Shown: positions 16,653 through 25,668, numbered from the stretch's first letter. The stretch is 64,000 nt of DNA from Sphingobacteriaceae bacterium (GCA_903642215.1 CAHJWG010000008.1:62001-126000), one strand, 5' to 3'. A program made the numbers and translations. Notes: generated by a model from the sequence alone, not told the origin.

Positions 16653-19052
16653 ATGAAAACTTTTATCTACCACTTCTTTCTTCTGTTAATTTGCAGCAGC
16701 AGCTTTGCCCAAACCGGAAACATCAGCGGTAAAGTGCTGGATGCCAAAAACCAGCCTTTAGCCGGCGCATCCGTAATGTTATTGCATTTGCCGGATTCTG
16801 CCCGCATCAGCGGACAAGCTGCTGACGAAAACGGCACTTACTTATTCTCTAAAATCAACAACGGAAAATACACGGTAAAAACAGCTATGGTTGGTTTTTA
16901 TGCGGTTTACAGTAAAGCTTTTGATTTTACCGGAACGAATTTGAACCTACCAAACCTGATTTTGAACGAGCAAAAAACATCGTTAAAAGAAGTAACGGTA
17001 AGTTCTACCTTGCCGCAGCTGGAGCAGCAAAGCGACCGTTTAGTGGTTAATGTGGAGAAGCTAAATACAACAGGTGATAATGCGTTGGAAGTTTTGAAAA
17101 AAGCACCAGGCATTAAGTTGGATAAAGACGATAACATTTTATACCGGAACAACGCCGGCGTGGTGGTGATGATTGACGGTCGCCGCACTTACATGAGCGG
17201 TGCCGAGTTGAGTAATTACTTAAAATCTATGCCGGGAAGCGCGCTGAGCAAAGTAGAACTGATACCGAACCCGCCCGGAAATTACGATGCGGAAGGAACT
17301 GCGGGCATGATCAACATCATTTTAAAACACAATAAATTGCAGGGTTACAGCGGAACTGCAAACCTAAACGCCGGTTATGGCAAATACGGTAAGTTATATG
17401 GCGGCTTCAACTTTAACTATAATACCGGCAAGCTTAGTTTATTTGCACGTGTTAATTCCGGTTATTATGATTCTTATAACAAATTGACTTTGAGCCGCCA
17501 GATTGAAAACGAGATTTATAACCAATACAATTACTGGCACCCAAAAACTTTTGCAACCGGTTATACCATCGGTACCGATTTTTATGCCAGTAAAAGAAGC
17601 ACGTTCGGTATAATGTTTAAAGGCTATAATAGTCCGGTGGATGCGCAGGTAACCAGCCAATCCAGCACGTTAAACAGTTTAGGCGAGCAGACGGGAAGCG
17701 TAACCGGTTTTAATCCGCAGAAATCTAACAACGGAACCTACAACGTTAACCTAAATTACAGCTTTGCCATTGATACTGCCGGACAAAAATTTAGTATTGA
17801 TGCCGATTATGTGCACAGCAGTTCTTTTATGGACGAAACTTATACCAATACTTATTTTGACGGTCGTGGTGCTATAACCGGGAACCCGATTCAATTGAGA
17901 AGTAACGCGCCGGTTAATTACAACATCAAATCGATTAAAGCAGATTATGTGTTGCCTTTAGCTAACCACTGGAAAGCGGAAGCCGGTTTAAAAAGCAGTT
18001 TTGTGAGTACCAACAGTAATGTTTCATTTGATTCGCTCAAAACCACCAGTTATATCAACGACCCGAAACACAGTAACAATTTTATGTATGATGAAAATAT
18101 TTACGCTGCTTATGGCACGATCAGCAAAACTTTCGGAACAAAATTAGATATAAAAGCAAGCCTGCGCACCGAACAAACGGTTTCTACCGCCAATTCGCTT
18201 ACCCGAAACGAGGTGGTGAAACGCAATTATTTCCAACTTTTCCCAAGTGCGTTTATCACTTATAAAATCAATCCGGATAACCAGTTAAATGCTTCTTTTA
18301 GCCGGAGAATTAGTCGCCCGAGCTACGGCTCGCTTAATTCGGCCATTCGTTACACCGATCCTTATACGGCCATTCAGGGTAACCCTTATTTGCAGCCATC
18401 GATCTCGCAATCCTACGTTTTCAATTACACTTACAAAAATTTCCAGGTGTTAAGTTTAAGTTATTTAAAGGTAAACGATGATGTAAGTACAGTTGTTAAC
18501 CAAAACGACCAGACTAAAGAAAGCATCAGCAATTACCAAAATTTGGGCAGCACCAGCACGTTGAGTGCCACTTCTTCGGGTAGTTTTAACATCAAAAAAT
18601 GGTGGGTAGTAAATGTTAATGTTGATGCTGCTTTTAACCGGGTAAATACTTTGGTGCAAGGCAATCCTTATCAAAGCAGTCGCTTTTCGTGGGATGCAAA
18701 TGCCGATCAAACCTTTTTGCTACCTAAAAACTTCAAGTTACAATTAACCGCCGAATACGATTCGCCTTCCATTAATGGCTTATCACATACGCTTTCTTCT
18801 TCCCAGGTTGATGCCGGTATAACCAAAACTTTGATGGATAAACGTATAAGTTTAAGCTTTAAAGTGCGCGATATTTTCTTCGGAAACCGTTACCGCAGTA
18901 TCTTACAATATAACAATGTAAACACCCGCTGGAACAACGAATACGAAAGCCGCCGCTTTACTTTAGGTTTAACTTACAACTTTGGTAATACCAAATTGAA
19001 AGCTGCCCGCAACCGCCAAACAGGCAGCCGCGACGAAGAAGGACGAATGTAA
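16653..19052 (+). CDS. Outer-membrane beta-barrel (TonB-receptor-like) protein with CarboxypepD_reg-like domain
   Basis: 799 residues from the ATG at 16653, where a signal peptide begins (MKTFIYHFFLLLICSSSFAQ); the frame extends upstream to 16584, but that start would bury the signal. Residues ~24-105 (GNISGKVLDAKNQPLAGASV) are a carboxypeptidase-regulatory-like Ig fold. Residues ~115-225 are plug-like (LNTTGDNALEVLKKAPGIKLD, then PNPPGNYDAEGTAGMINI). The rest is a beta-barrel of alternating aromatic strands ending in RFTLGLTYNFG. This matches the outer-membrane beta-barrel family related to TonB-dependent receptors. A TonB box is not obvious. It is divergent from the LytS/LytTR pair, which may control it. 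Substrate unknown. Confidence 0.88.
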   Translation: MKTFIYHFFLLLICSSSFAQTGNISGKVLDAKNQPLAGASVMLLHLPDSARISGQAADENGTYLFSKINNGKYTVKTAMVGFYAVYSKAFDFTGTNLNLPNLILNEQKTSLKEVTVSSTLPQLEQQSDRLVVNVEKLNTTGDNALEVLKKAPGIKLDKDDNILYRNNAGVVVMIDGRRTYMSGAELSNYLKSMPGSALSKVELIPNPPGNYDAEGTAGMINIILKHNKLQGYSGTANLNAGYGKYGKLYGGFNFNYNTGKLSLFARVNSGYYDSYNKLTLSRQIENEIYNQYNYWHPKTFATGYTIGTDFYASKRSTFGIMFKGYNSPVDAQVTSQSSTLNSLGEQTGSVTGFNPQKSNNGTYNVNLNYSFAIDTAGQKFSIDADYVHSSSFMDETYTNTYFDGRGAITGNPIQLRSNAPVNYNIKSIKADYVLPLANHWKAEAGLKSSFVSTNSNVSFDSLKTTSYINDPKHSNNFMYDENIYAAYGTISKTFGTKLDIKASLRTEQTVSTANSLTRNEVVKRNYFQLFPSAFITYKINPDNQLNASFSRRISRPSYGSLNSAIRYTDPYTAIQGNPYLQPSISQSYVFNYTYKNFQVLSLSYLKVNDDVSTVVNQNDQTKESISNYQNLGSTSTLSATSSGSFNIKKWWVVNVNVDAAFNRVNTLVQGNPYQSSRFSWDANADQTFLLPKNFKLQLTAEYDSPSINGLSHTLSSSQVDAGITKTLMDKRISLSFKVRDIFFGNRYRSILQYNNVNTRWNNEYESRRFTLGLTYNFGNTKLKAARNRQTGSRDEEGRM

Positions 19053-19758
19053 AGCCGTCCGTTTACGAACAAAAGATGCACGAAACCGAACAGAATTTTA
19101 ATTGAAAAATATCTAAAATTATCATTATCAATAATTTATCCTTTTGGTACACGGCGTGCATTGTATTGATTACAGTTGGAGTAACTGTTGTTTTAGTTAA
19201 ATTTAGTGTTAAATGAAGCCTTTAAATCCTCTCCCTCCGGGGAGAGGAAAAAGGTGAAATATAAGAAATCATCTATGAAGTTGTTTAAACTTTCTTTCAT
19301 GCCAGGAGGTTAAATAGATAAATTAAAAAAGTTACAGTTGCTATAAATAGGATGACCATTTCGGCTACGTTCAAGATAAAATGTAGGAATCAATCGGGTC
19401 TTCGCCCTCCTTTCATTCTTTTTGCTTGAACAAAAAGAACCAACGAATTCAAGAACGGCTGATCGCTCGTCCGCGCACCCGTTCAGGCCAACACACCTGG
19501 GCGCATACCTTGCAAGCGGCTTTTGCAATTAGATAAACAGGTTAAAATTAAAAGGCACTATAAATTACACCTGTTTTTGAACGTTAAAAAGGTATAAAAC
19601 TTTAAGGTAGCCACCCAGGTGCGGTGGGCTGAATGCCGCCCGGAGGCGATACGGCATTCTTGATTTTTTTGGTTCTTTTTGATCAAGCAAAAAGAACGTA
19701 AAACCAAATAAAAAACCTAAATAAAAGTTTAAACAACTTCAATATCAAAACCAATATC
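19053..19758. other. Long intergenic region with structured repeats
   Basis: 706 bp without a credible gene. It contains a CCTCTCC/GGAGAGG hairpin (19228-19247) and a ~280-bp segment bounded by two related palindromes (19416-19439 and 19672-19697), with further inverted pairs inside. The composition is more GC-rich around 19440-19520 and 19605-19660 than in the flanks. A 72-residue minus frame (19310-19528) is probably not a gene. Confidence 0.6.
19416..19697. repeat. Palindrome-bounded non-coding element (interspersed-repeat or MITE-like)
   Basis: The left boundary is TTCTTTTTG-cttgaa-CAAAAAGAA (19416-19439). The right boundary is GTTCTTTTTG-atcaag-CAAAAAGAAC (19672-19697). Inside, CACCTGGG (about 19494-19501) is inverted as CCCAGGTG (about 19614-19621), and GAATGCCG (19631-19638) pairs with CGGCATTC (19652-19659). 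I see no transposase. Sequences with CTTGAACAAAAAGAA-type palindromes are, to my knowledge, scattered in other Bacteroidota genomes; I could not check copy number. Confidence 0.5.
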
Positions 19759-20796
19759 ATGAAAATTTTAAAAACCAGCCTGATCTTATTTTTAACCGGT
19801 ATCAGCTTTGCAGCTTCGGCACAGAACAGTAACCAGGAACCTTTTTTAACCAAATCTTTTGCCAACGCTGCCATCAAAAATGTAAACGTAAAAACTTCCG
19901 GCGGCAGCATTACCATTACCGGCGGCAACGCTGCAGATGCACATGTTGAAGTTTTTGTAAACGCAAATAACGGCAACGGCGAAACGCTGTCAAAAGAAGA
20001 ACTAAACCAGCGCATGAAAGATTACGACCTGGATGTTTCTTTTAACAGCAACGAATTGGAAGTTTCGGCAAAAGCGAAATCCAACCTCAACTGGAAAAAA
20101 TATTTAAGTATTTCTTTTAGGGTTTTTGTTCCGAAGGAAGTATCATCTAACGTTACCACGAGCGGCGGCGGCATTACTTTAACGAATCTTGCCGGCGAGC
20201 AAAATTTTACCACCAGCGGCGGCGGCTTAACGGTAGATAATTTGAGCGGTTTAATTAAAGGGAATACTTCCGGCGGGAATATCAACGTAAGTAATTGTAA
20301 AGATAATATTGATTTAGGAACCAGCGGCGGCAGTATAACCGCAGCAAATTGTAAGGGAACGATAAACCTGCGCACTTCCGGCGGCTCGTTGTATCTTACC
20401 AATTTAAACGGAAGTATTTCGGCCAGAACGAGTGGCGGCAGCATTAAAGGTAATGCAATTTCCGGAGAACTGGTTACCGGCACTTCCGGCGGAAGCATTA
20501 ATCTGACCGCTTTGGCCTGCAGTTTAGAAACTTCCAACAGTGCCGGCAGCACACATATAGAAATGAATGAATTAGGAAAATACATCAGAATAAACGGCAG
20601 TGTTGGCCATGTTGATTTGCAGCTGCCGGCCGGAAAAGGTTTGGATCTGGATTTACGCGGCAACCGTATCAACTCGAACACTTCAGGAAGTTTTAACGGC
20701 GAAAAAGATAACAGCCGCATGATTGGTAAACTAAACGGCGGCGGCATCCCGGTTACGGTTAAAACCAGTATCGGCGGCATCAACCTGACCATGTAA
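19759..20796 (+). CDS. Exported DUF4097-type beta-helix protein
   Basis: 345 residues with a signal peptide (MKILKTSLILFLTGISFAASAQ). The body is a run of short beta-strand repeats with the recurring motif TSGGxI/L (TSGGGITLTNL, TTSGGGLTVDNL, NTSGGNINVSN, GTSGGSITAAN, RTSGGSLYLTN, ARTSGGSIKGN, GTSGGSINLT), typical of DUF4097/adhesin-like right-handed beta-helices. No enzyme motif is seen. It stands alone, with the structured repeat upstream and a terminator downstream. A role at the cell envelope is inferred only from the signal peptide and fold. Confidence 0.8.
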   Translation: MKILKTSLILFLTGISFAASAQNSNQEPFLTKSFANAAIKNVNVKTSGGSITITGGNAADAHVEVFVNANNGNGETLSKEELNQRMKDYDLDVSFNSNELEVSAKAKSNLNWKKYLSISFRVFVPKEVSSNVTTSGGGITLTNLAGEQNFTTSGGGLTVDNLSGLIKGNTSGGNINVSNCKDNIDLGTSGGSITAANCKGTINLRTSGGSLYLTNLNGSISARTSGGSIKGNAISGELVTGTSGGSINLTALACSLETSNSAGSTHIEMNELGKYIRINGSVGHVDLQLPAGKGLDLDLRGNRINSNTSGSFNGEKDNSRMIGKLNGGGIPVTVKTSIGGINLTM

Positions 20797-20818
20797 TTTT
20801 TACTGCTAAAAGAAGCAT
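20794..20818 (-). repeat. Dispersed 25-bp element, copy overlapping the DUF4097 stop codon
   Basis: The plus strand reads TAATTTTTA-ctgc-TAAAAGAAGCAT. The TAA stop codon forms the start of the AT half. A related GCTGTTTTTACAAGTAAAAA follows at 20819-20838. Confidence 0.75.
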
Positions 20819-20833
20819 GCTGTTTTTACAAGT

Positions 20834-20870
20834 AAAAAATGGAAGCAAAGTAAAATTGCTTCCATTTTTT
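20834..20870 (+). terminator. Intrinsic terminator of the DUF4097 gene
   Basis: AAAAAATGGAAGCAA (20834-20848) pairs with TTGCTTCCATTTTTT (20856-20870), followed by more T residues. Confidence 0.88.
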
Positions 20871-20939
20871 TGTTTTTAATAAGTAAGCATTATTCAACAT
20901 AGAAGTAATTCTGATTACTATTTCAACATAAAAATTTAA

Positions 20940-20963
20940 AAACAGTTTGAATATAAACTGTTT
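20940..20963. promoter_or_regulatory. Perfect inverted repeat, likely MarR operator
   Basis: AAACAGTTT (20940-20948), spacer GAATAT, AAACTGTTT (20955-20963): a perfect 9-bp dyad. It covers the presumed -33 box of the exporter-marR operon, so binding would block transcription. MarR proteins bind palindromes of this size, and the regulator is encoded two genes down. Confidence 0.7.
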
Positions 20964-20977
20964 AGTATGTAACTTTG
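20946..20977 (+). promoter_or_regulatory. Bacteroidota promoter of the exporter-marR operon
   Basis: TTTG at 20946-20949 (-33) and TAACTTTG at 20970-20977 (-7) are separated by 20 bp, matching the TTTG/TAnnTTTG consensus. Transcription would begin around 20983, giving a leader of only ~13 bases before the ATG at 20996. Confidence 0.65.
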
Positions 20978-20995
20978 TTCATTTTAAAGAATAAA

Positions 20996-22576
20996 ATGAA
21001 GCAAGGAGAATCGCTGATTGAAACCGGCCCAAGGTTGGTTATCGTAACTGTTACAGCTGTATTTTGCGCACTATTAGAAATTATTGATACCACCATTGTT
21101 AACGTAGCTTTAAACAGTATGCGCGGTAGTTTAGGTGCAACGCTAAGCGAAATTAGCTGGGTAATCACTGCATATTCGCTGGCTAATGTAATTGTTATCC
21201 CGCTTACCAGCTGGCTTTCCCAGCAGTTTGGAAGGCGAAATTACTTTGCCGCATCCATCATCATTTTTACAGTTTGTTCGTTTTTATGCGGAAATGCCAC
21301 TTCTATCGGAGAATTAATTGTATTCCGGTTTATACAGGAAATGGGCGGCGGCGCATTGCTGGTAACTTCGCAAACGATTATTACGGAAAGCTGGCCGCCG
21401 GAAAAACGTGCAATGGCACAAGCTATTTACGTTTTAGGCATTATAGTTGGCCCAACGCTCGGCCCGCCTTTGGGTGGTTACATTGTTGATAATTTTTCGT
21501 GGCCTTTTATTTTCTACATCAACATCCCGGTTGGGATTATAGCTACGCTTTTAACCATCCAATATGTTAGAAGCCCTACTTTCGATAAAAAACGTTCGGC
21601 CAGTGAAGTGGATTGGGCAGGTATAATTTTACTAACCATCGGTATTTCTTCATTGCAATATGTTTTAGAAAAAGGACAGGAAGATGATTGGTTTAATAGT
21701 AAATTAATTATCGGCCTTAGTATAAGTGCGTTTTTGGGTTTGTATTTATTTATCTGGCGCGAATTACAGGCAAAATATCCGGCCGTAAATTTAAGCGTAT
21801 TGAGCAACGGTAACCTGCGGATGGGCGTAATCCTTTCTTTTGTAATGGGTTTCGGAACGTTTGGATCTACCTTTATCATCCCGCTTTTTACACAATCTTT
21901 ATTAGGGTGGACAGCCCAGCAGGCCGGCGTACTACAACTGCCAAGCACATTATTTGTGGCGGTAATGATGCCGGTTGTGGCAACGCTGATACAAAAAGGT
22001 GTTCCGCAAAAGTACCTGATTGCAACTGGCATGGGCATCTTTTTTATCTTTTGTATTTTATGTTATAAAATTATTGTCCCAGATACCAGTTCGGGTAATT
22101 TTTTCTGGCCGTTAATGGTTCGCGGTTTAGGTTTGGGATTATTATCTGTCCCGGTAAGCACCATGTCTTTATCTACATTAAAAGGACAGCAAATTGGGCA
22201 GGGAGCAGCTTTTACAGGGATGATGCGCCAGTTAGGCGGATCTTTTGGGGTAGCTTTGATCTCTACTTTTTTATCGCGTTCAACCAGTATCCACCGGGTA
22301 AATTTGGTTAGCCATTTGGATATAAACGATTTGAATGTACAAAACCGCGTGGCGCAAATGGCGGCAGGGTTCCGTTCCCGTGGCATAGATATGGGTACGG
22401 CAAAACAAACAGCTTATACCATGCTTGACGGTGCTGTAAATAAACAGGCTACACTATTATCTTACATGGATGTTTTTATGTGGGTAGGCGTTGTTTTCCT
22501 GGTTTGCGTTCCGCTGGTGCTGCTGCTGGTTAAAACATCAAAAGCTAAAGTTAACCTTGCTGATGCCGCACATTAA
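20996..22576 (+). CDS. DHA2-family MFS drug exporter (EmrB/QacA-like)
   Basis: 526 residues from the ATG at 20996; an in-frame TTG at 20975 lies almost on the predicted -7 box and is rejected. It has about 14 hydrophobic segments. VSWxI-type text (SEISWVITAYSLANVIVIPL) is followed by the motif-A-like WLSQQFGRRNYF, and motif C appears as LGIIVGPTLGPPLGGYI, all typical of the proton-driven DHA2 exporters. No periplasmic adaptor or TolC gene is adjacent. The MarR gene lies 35 bp downstream, and an operator overlaps the promoter. Inference: inducible efflux of a toxic compound. Confidence 0.92.
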   Translation: MKQGESLIETGPRLVIVTVTAVFCALLEIIDTTIVNVALNSMRGSLGATLSEISWVITAYSLANVIVIPLTSWLSQQFGRRNYFAASIIIFTVCSFLCGNATSIGELIVFRFIQEMGGGALLVTSQTIITESWPPEKRAMAQAIYVLGIIVGPTLGPPLGGYIVDNFSWPFIFYINIPVGIIATLLTIQYVRSPTFDKKRSASEVDWAGIILLTIGISSLQYVLEKGQEDDWFNSKLIIGLSISAFLGLYLFIWRELQAKYPAVNLSVLSNGNLRMGVILSFVMGFGTFGSTFIIPLFTQSLLGWTAQQAGVLQLPSTLFVAVMMPVVATLIQKGVPQKYLIATGMGIFFIFCILCYKIIVPDTSSGNFFWPLMVRGLGLGLLSVPVSTMSLSTLKGQQIGQGAAFTGMMRQLGGSFGVALISTFLSRSTSIHRVNLVSHLDINDLNVQNRVAQMAAGFRSRGIDMGTAKQTAYTMLDGAVNKQATLLSYMDVFMWVGVVFLVCVPLVLLLVKTSKAKVNLADAAH

Positions 22577-22611
22577 TTTTTGCGGCTGGTATTAATTAGA
22601 TTTGCCTGCTA

Positions 22612-23079
22612 ATGGAAACAATAACTCTCACAAAAGCCGAACTTGCCTTACAACTTGGCCACTCCATGCACGAACTTAGGAGTTATGTTCGCCAGTACAT
22701 CCAGGTTAAAATAAAGGAGCATAGTGTTAATATTACTTTTGAAATGTTAGAAGTAATGTCTTTTATCTGGAAAAAGGATGGCAGTAACCAGCAGGAAATT
22801 GCAGATGAAACCTTGCGTGATAAATCCAGTATGACTTACCTGATTGACAATCTGGTTAAACGCGGTTTGGTTAAAAGGGTTGAGGATGAAAATGACCGCC
22901 GAAACAAGCTTATTTTTTTAACAGAGCAGGGAAAAGCACTGAAAGAACAGCTGAACCCCTGGGTTGCCGAAGTTTATGATATCGCAATTGCCGATCTGGA
23001 AACGGCTTCTTTACAGGATAGTGTTGTGTTGCTTAATAAGATGATCGGCAGTTTAAAAACCAATAAATCTCAAAATTAA
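22612..23079 (+). CDS. MarR family transcriptional regulator
   Basis: 155 residues with the winged-helix core NQQEIADETLRDKSSMTYLIDNLVKRGLVKRVEDENDRRNKLIFLTEQGKAL, the MarR recognition helix and wing. It is in the same direction as the exporter, 35 bp after its stop, so co-transcribed. Inference: it represses its own operon through the dyad at 20940-20963 and releases DNA when a ligand binds. No conserved redox cysteine is seen, so ligand sensing rather than thiol oxidation is more likely. Confidence 0.93.
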   Translation: METITLTKAELALQLGHSMHELRSYVRQYIQVKIKEHSVNITFEMLEVMSFIWKKDGSNQQEIADETLRDKSSMTYLIDNLVKRGLVKRVEDENDRRNKLIFLTEQGKALKEQLNPWVAEVYDIAIADLETASLQDSVVLLNKMIGSLKTNKSQN

Positions 23080-23091
23080 ACCTGAAGTAAG

Positions 23092-23547
23092 TTAGTTTTT
23101 AAGCCGTACGTATTTTTCGATATTAATCCGGTTAACGCCTAATTTTTCAACTTTTTCCACACCTGTTTGCGTTAGCGTATCGCCTTTTATCCGAATTGTA
23201 AATTTAAAATCGTTTCCCTCCCACTCACGTGCACTGCTATATTCTAAATGCTCGGTGTATAAACTATCTTTCAGGGAATAGCGGCCTCCTCCGGCAGAAA
23301 ATCCTACACCTTTTGCTTTAGCCAGGTCATGCTGTAAAAAAGCAAAATGCGTATCATTAATTACCTTGATAAAAGAAGTATTTTTGGTGTAATCTGTTAC
23401 AGTGGTATCGCCTTTTTCAACCAGCGTACCTTTTAGTAATTTCCAGGTTCCGATTATCGGAAAAGCGGATTGCTTAGCTGTATCTTCCGTTTTTTGCTTG
23501 CAAGAAACCAGGATTATAAGGGCTACCAATGTAATTTTAGTTTTCAT
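23092..23547 (-). CDS. Small lipoprotein, lipocalin-like
   Basis: 151 residues. A type II signal peptide with a cysteine after ALIILVS (MKTKITLVALIILVSCKQK). The mature part starts with FPIIGTWKLLKGTL, the GTW motif of lipocalin-like/DUF4488-type barrels, followed by alternating beta-strands. The exact family is uncertain. It is convergent with marR (12 bp apart, no obvious hairpin). Probably anchored in the outer membrane. Confidence 0.75.
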   Translation of the reverse strand: MKTKITLVALIILVSCKQKTEDTAKQSAFPIIGTWKLLKGTLVEKGDTTVTDYTKNTSFIKVINDTHFAFLQHDLAKAKGVGFSAGGGRYSLKDSLYTEHLEYSSAREWEGNDFKFTIRIKGDTLTQTGVEKVEKLGVNRINIEKYVRLKN

Positions 23548-23827
23548 AATTGATTGTTTTAGATGAGTTATAACCCAATGTAACTTATTTACAATCAGAC
23601 AAATATATTTTATTAAAATTAATTTTCACAGATGTAATTACTTCTTTTATTTTTAATCTGCTTCGTTGGTCATGCTTCTTTTACCGTATAATTCTTAAAA
23701 TCTTTTTAGAATATTTGCGGCAAGTAATTCACCAATCTGTAATTAAGCTTAACTGAGTAAATTATAAGCAGAAATGGTTTTTAGCTTTTAAGAGGTTTGT
23801 AAAGCTGTGCAGGAATTGAAATAAAAT
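23548..23827. other. Divergent intergenic region
   Basis: 280 AT-rich bases. It holds one dispersed-repeat copy (23672-23696) and a degenerate one (ATTACTTCTTTTAT, 23637-23650). A TACATTGG sequence on the minus strand upstream of the lipoprotein is one base off the -7 box. Confidence 0.4.
23672..23696 (+). repeat. Dispersed 25-bp element copy
   Basis: ATGCTTCTTTTACCG, then TATAATTCTT. It lies in a divergent gap, not at a gene end. Confidence 0.65.
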
Positions 23828-24670
23828 ATGGTAAAACTGATTTGTACCGATGTTGACGGAACGCTTCTAAACAAAGACAGGGAAGTAGATGATTACACGA
23901 TAAAAGTTTTCGGGCAGCTGGATAAAAACATTCAAATTGTACTGGCTTCTTCCAGGATGCCGAAAGCACTCTGGCATATCCAGCAAACACTCCGTATAGA
24001 AAGGATGCCGTTAATCTGCTACAATGGTGCTTTGATTTTATCTTCCGGTGCAAATTTTGAACCCGAAAAAGTGATTTCGTCGGTTACCATTTCCCAAAAA
24101 ACCAGTAAAAGCATTATCGACCTGGCTAATTTACATCAAGTTCATGTTAGCATTTATCACAATAATACCTGGCTGGCATCTGCTTTAGATTTTTATGCAC
24201 AAAGGGAAATCAACAATACACGCGTTCGGCCGGATGGTTTTTTGCATGATATTTCTACGGCAGAGTTGAATAATTTCCTCCAAAATGGCATACACAAACT
24301 TATGCTAATGGGGAAACCGGAACTTATTGATCTGATTGAAAGTAACCTGACTGTCGATCCAACTATTTCTGTATGGAGATCGAAAGATATTTATTTAGAA
24401 ATCACTCCGCAAATTAATAAAAGCGATGGCTTGTTAATCCTTTTAAAAAATTATGCGGCCTACAAAAATGTATCGTTAAAAGAAGTAATGAGTTTTGGCG
24501 ATGGCTACAACGATTTTGAGCTGTTAAAAGAAGTACAATTTGGTATTGCCGTGGGCAACGGCGTACCTAAAATTAAAGAAATCGCCTACGCTGTTACTAA
24601 AACCAATGTGGAACACGGCGTAGCATTCTATATAGATTCGTTTTTTAATAACCAAAATTTATTTTCATAA
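23828..24670 (+). CDS. HAD-superfamily phosphatase, Cof type
   Basis: 280 residues, cytoplasmic. Motif I is TDVDGTLLNKD (the nucleophile and acid/base aspartates at residues 8 and 10). Motif II lies at LASSRM, the conserved lysine is in QINKSDGL, and motif IV is FGDGYNDFELL. The length and the C2-type cap match the Cof/YbiV sugar-phosphate phosphatases. The substrate cannot be told from sequence. A shared terminator follows at 24670-24702. Confidence 0.92.
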   Translation: MVKLICTDVDGTLLNKDREVDDYTIKVFGQLDKNIQIVLASSRMPKALWHIQQTLRIERMPLICYNGALILSSGANFEPEKVISSVTISQKTSKSIIDLANLHQVHVSIYHNNTWLASALDFYAQREINNTRVRPDGFLHDISTAELNNFLQNGIHKLMLMGKPELIDLIESNLTVDPTISVWRSKDIYLEITPQINKSDGLLILLKNYAAYKNVSLKEVMSFGDGYNDFELLKEVQFGIAVGNGVPKIKEIAYAVTKTNVEHGVAFYIDSFFNNQNLFS

Positions 24671-24702
24671 AAAAACCACCAAGCTGCTGCCGGTGGTTTT
24701 TT
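24670..24702 (+). terminator. Intrinsic terminator after the HAD gene
   Basis: AAAAAACCACC (24670-24680) pairs with GGTGGTTTTTT (24692-24702). It is usable from either side, so it may also end the PRC/DUF2382 unit. Confidence 0.85.
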
Positions 24703-24740
24703 AAGCGGGAAAATACTGATTACCTTATAAAATACAACGC

Positions 24741-24764
24741 ATTTTTATGGTTATAAAAGAAGCA
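24741..24764 (-). repeat. Dispersed 25-bp element copy
   Basis: The plus strand reads ATTTTTATGGTTATAAAAGAAGCA. It lies immediately next to the stop codon of the PRC/DUF2382 gene. Confidence 0.6.
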
Positions 24765-24766
24765 AA

Positions 24767-25636
24767 TTATCTTACTTGATCATCAGTAAAATTCTCCGTA
24801 TCAATTTCCGTTTTGCGGATGGTACCTTCTACTGTTCTATTGGCTTCTTCTGTTTCTCTTTCCAAAGAAACTTCACCGGTAACATAAGCTTCTTTACTTA
24901 CCACAGGAACCTCGGCATATTCTTTCATTTCAATAGTACCTTCTTTAAAAGTTTCCAGGTCATCTGCCGTTGCCATACGATGAACCGGCGTTTGTTCTAC
25001 ATGTACATGCTCTGATTTAAGGTTGATATTTTCCACTACATTTTCCTGTACCACACGGCTTCTCAACCTAACGCCACCGGTTTCAACTTCACGTTTGCCA
25101 ACTTGCATCTTTTCTTCAATAATAGGGATAGCGGTTGTATCAGCCGTATTTTGACGGCGTTTGCCGTAAAACTTGGTATCATTAAAGTTTTCATGCTGAT
25201 AAAAGTCCTGCTGGTTGGTTTGATCAGTTGCAATTGCTGCAGCACCTACAGCACCGCCTGCAAAAATAGTGCGTATAATAGATTCTGTTTCCGGGGTAAT
25301 ATTGCCTTTTTCATAAGCAGGCAAAGCACTTAACTGTGCAGCCGTTACGCCTGATAAAATAACTTCATCGTCTTTTTCGTGAAGTTCTGCTAATCCGATC
25401 GGGACTAAAACTTTTTTATCTTCCTCTAAATCAAAATCGTTATCGCCTAAATCCACAACTAAATACAATACTTTGTAAGTTTCGCGGTCAAAAATCAACT
25501 CGTCAACCTCGCCGATTTGTTTTCCGCTTGTATCTTTTACGTCCCAGCCTTTAATATTGGGTTCTCCGTCAACAATTTCAAAATCACTGCCGCCTAATTC
25601 TGTTAAACGTGAAGTGTTATCATCCTTTAAAGCCAT
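24767..25636 (-). CDS. PRC-barrel plus DUF2382 stress protein
   Basis: 289 residues. Residues ~10-105 form a PRC-barrel (NIKGWDVKDTSGKQIGEVDE, then LYLVVDLGD and VPIGLAEL). Residues ~160-285 are a DUF2382 (YsnF/AvaK-like) domain with IIEEKMQVGKREVETGGV, VPVVSKEAYVTGEVSL and RKTEIDTE. It is the last gene of the stress cluster, 32 bp after the OmpA-like gene. In cyanobacteria and Deinococcus-type bacteria such proteins rise under desiccation or general stress; that link is family knowledge only. No signal peptide. Confidence 0.88.
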   Translation of the reverse strand: MALKDDNTSRLTELGGSDFEIVDGEPNIKGWDVKDTSGKQIGEVDELIFDRETYKVLYLVVDLGDNDFDLEEDKKVLVPIGLAELHEKDDEVILSGVTAAQLSALPAYEKGNITPETESIIRTIFAGGAVGAAAIATDQTNQQDFYQHENFNDTKFYGKRRQNTADTTAIPIIEEKMQVGKREVETGGVRLRSRVVQENVVENINLKSEHVHVEQTPVHRMATADDLETFKEGTIEMKEYAEVPVVSKEAYVTGEVSLERETEEANRTVEGTIRKTEIDTENFTDDQVR

Positions 25637-25668
25637 TTTTTTTAAAATTTTAGGTTTTTACTAATTTG

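Noticed and set aside
19310-19528. 72-residue minus frame in the long gap before the DUF4097 gene
   Set aside because: It overlaps the palindrome-bounded non-coding element, shows no domain, and its sequence follows the inverted-repeat structure.
20022-20792. 256-residue minus-strand frame opposite the DUF4097 gene
   Set aside because: A Pro/Leu-rich shadow of the Gly/Ser-rich repeats; no start context or domain.
20975-20995. TTG start that would lengthen the MFS exporter by seven residues
   Set aside because: It lies within the predicted -7 box and upstream of the inferred transcript start; the ATG at 20996 fits better.
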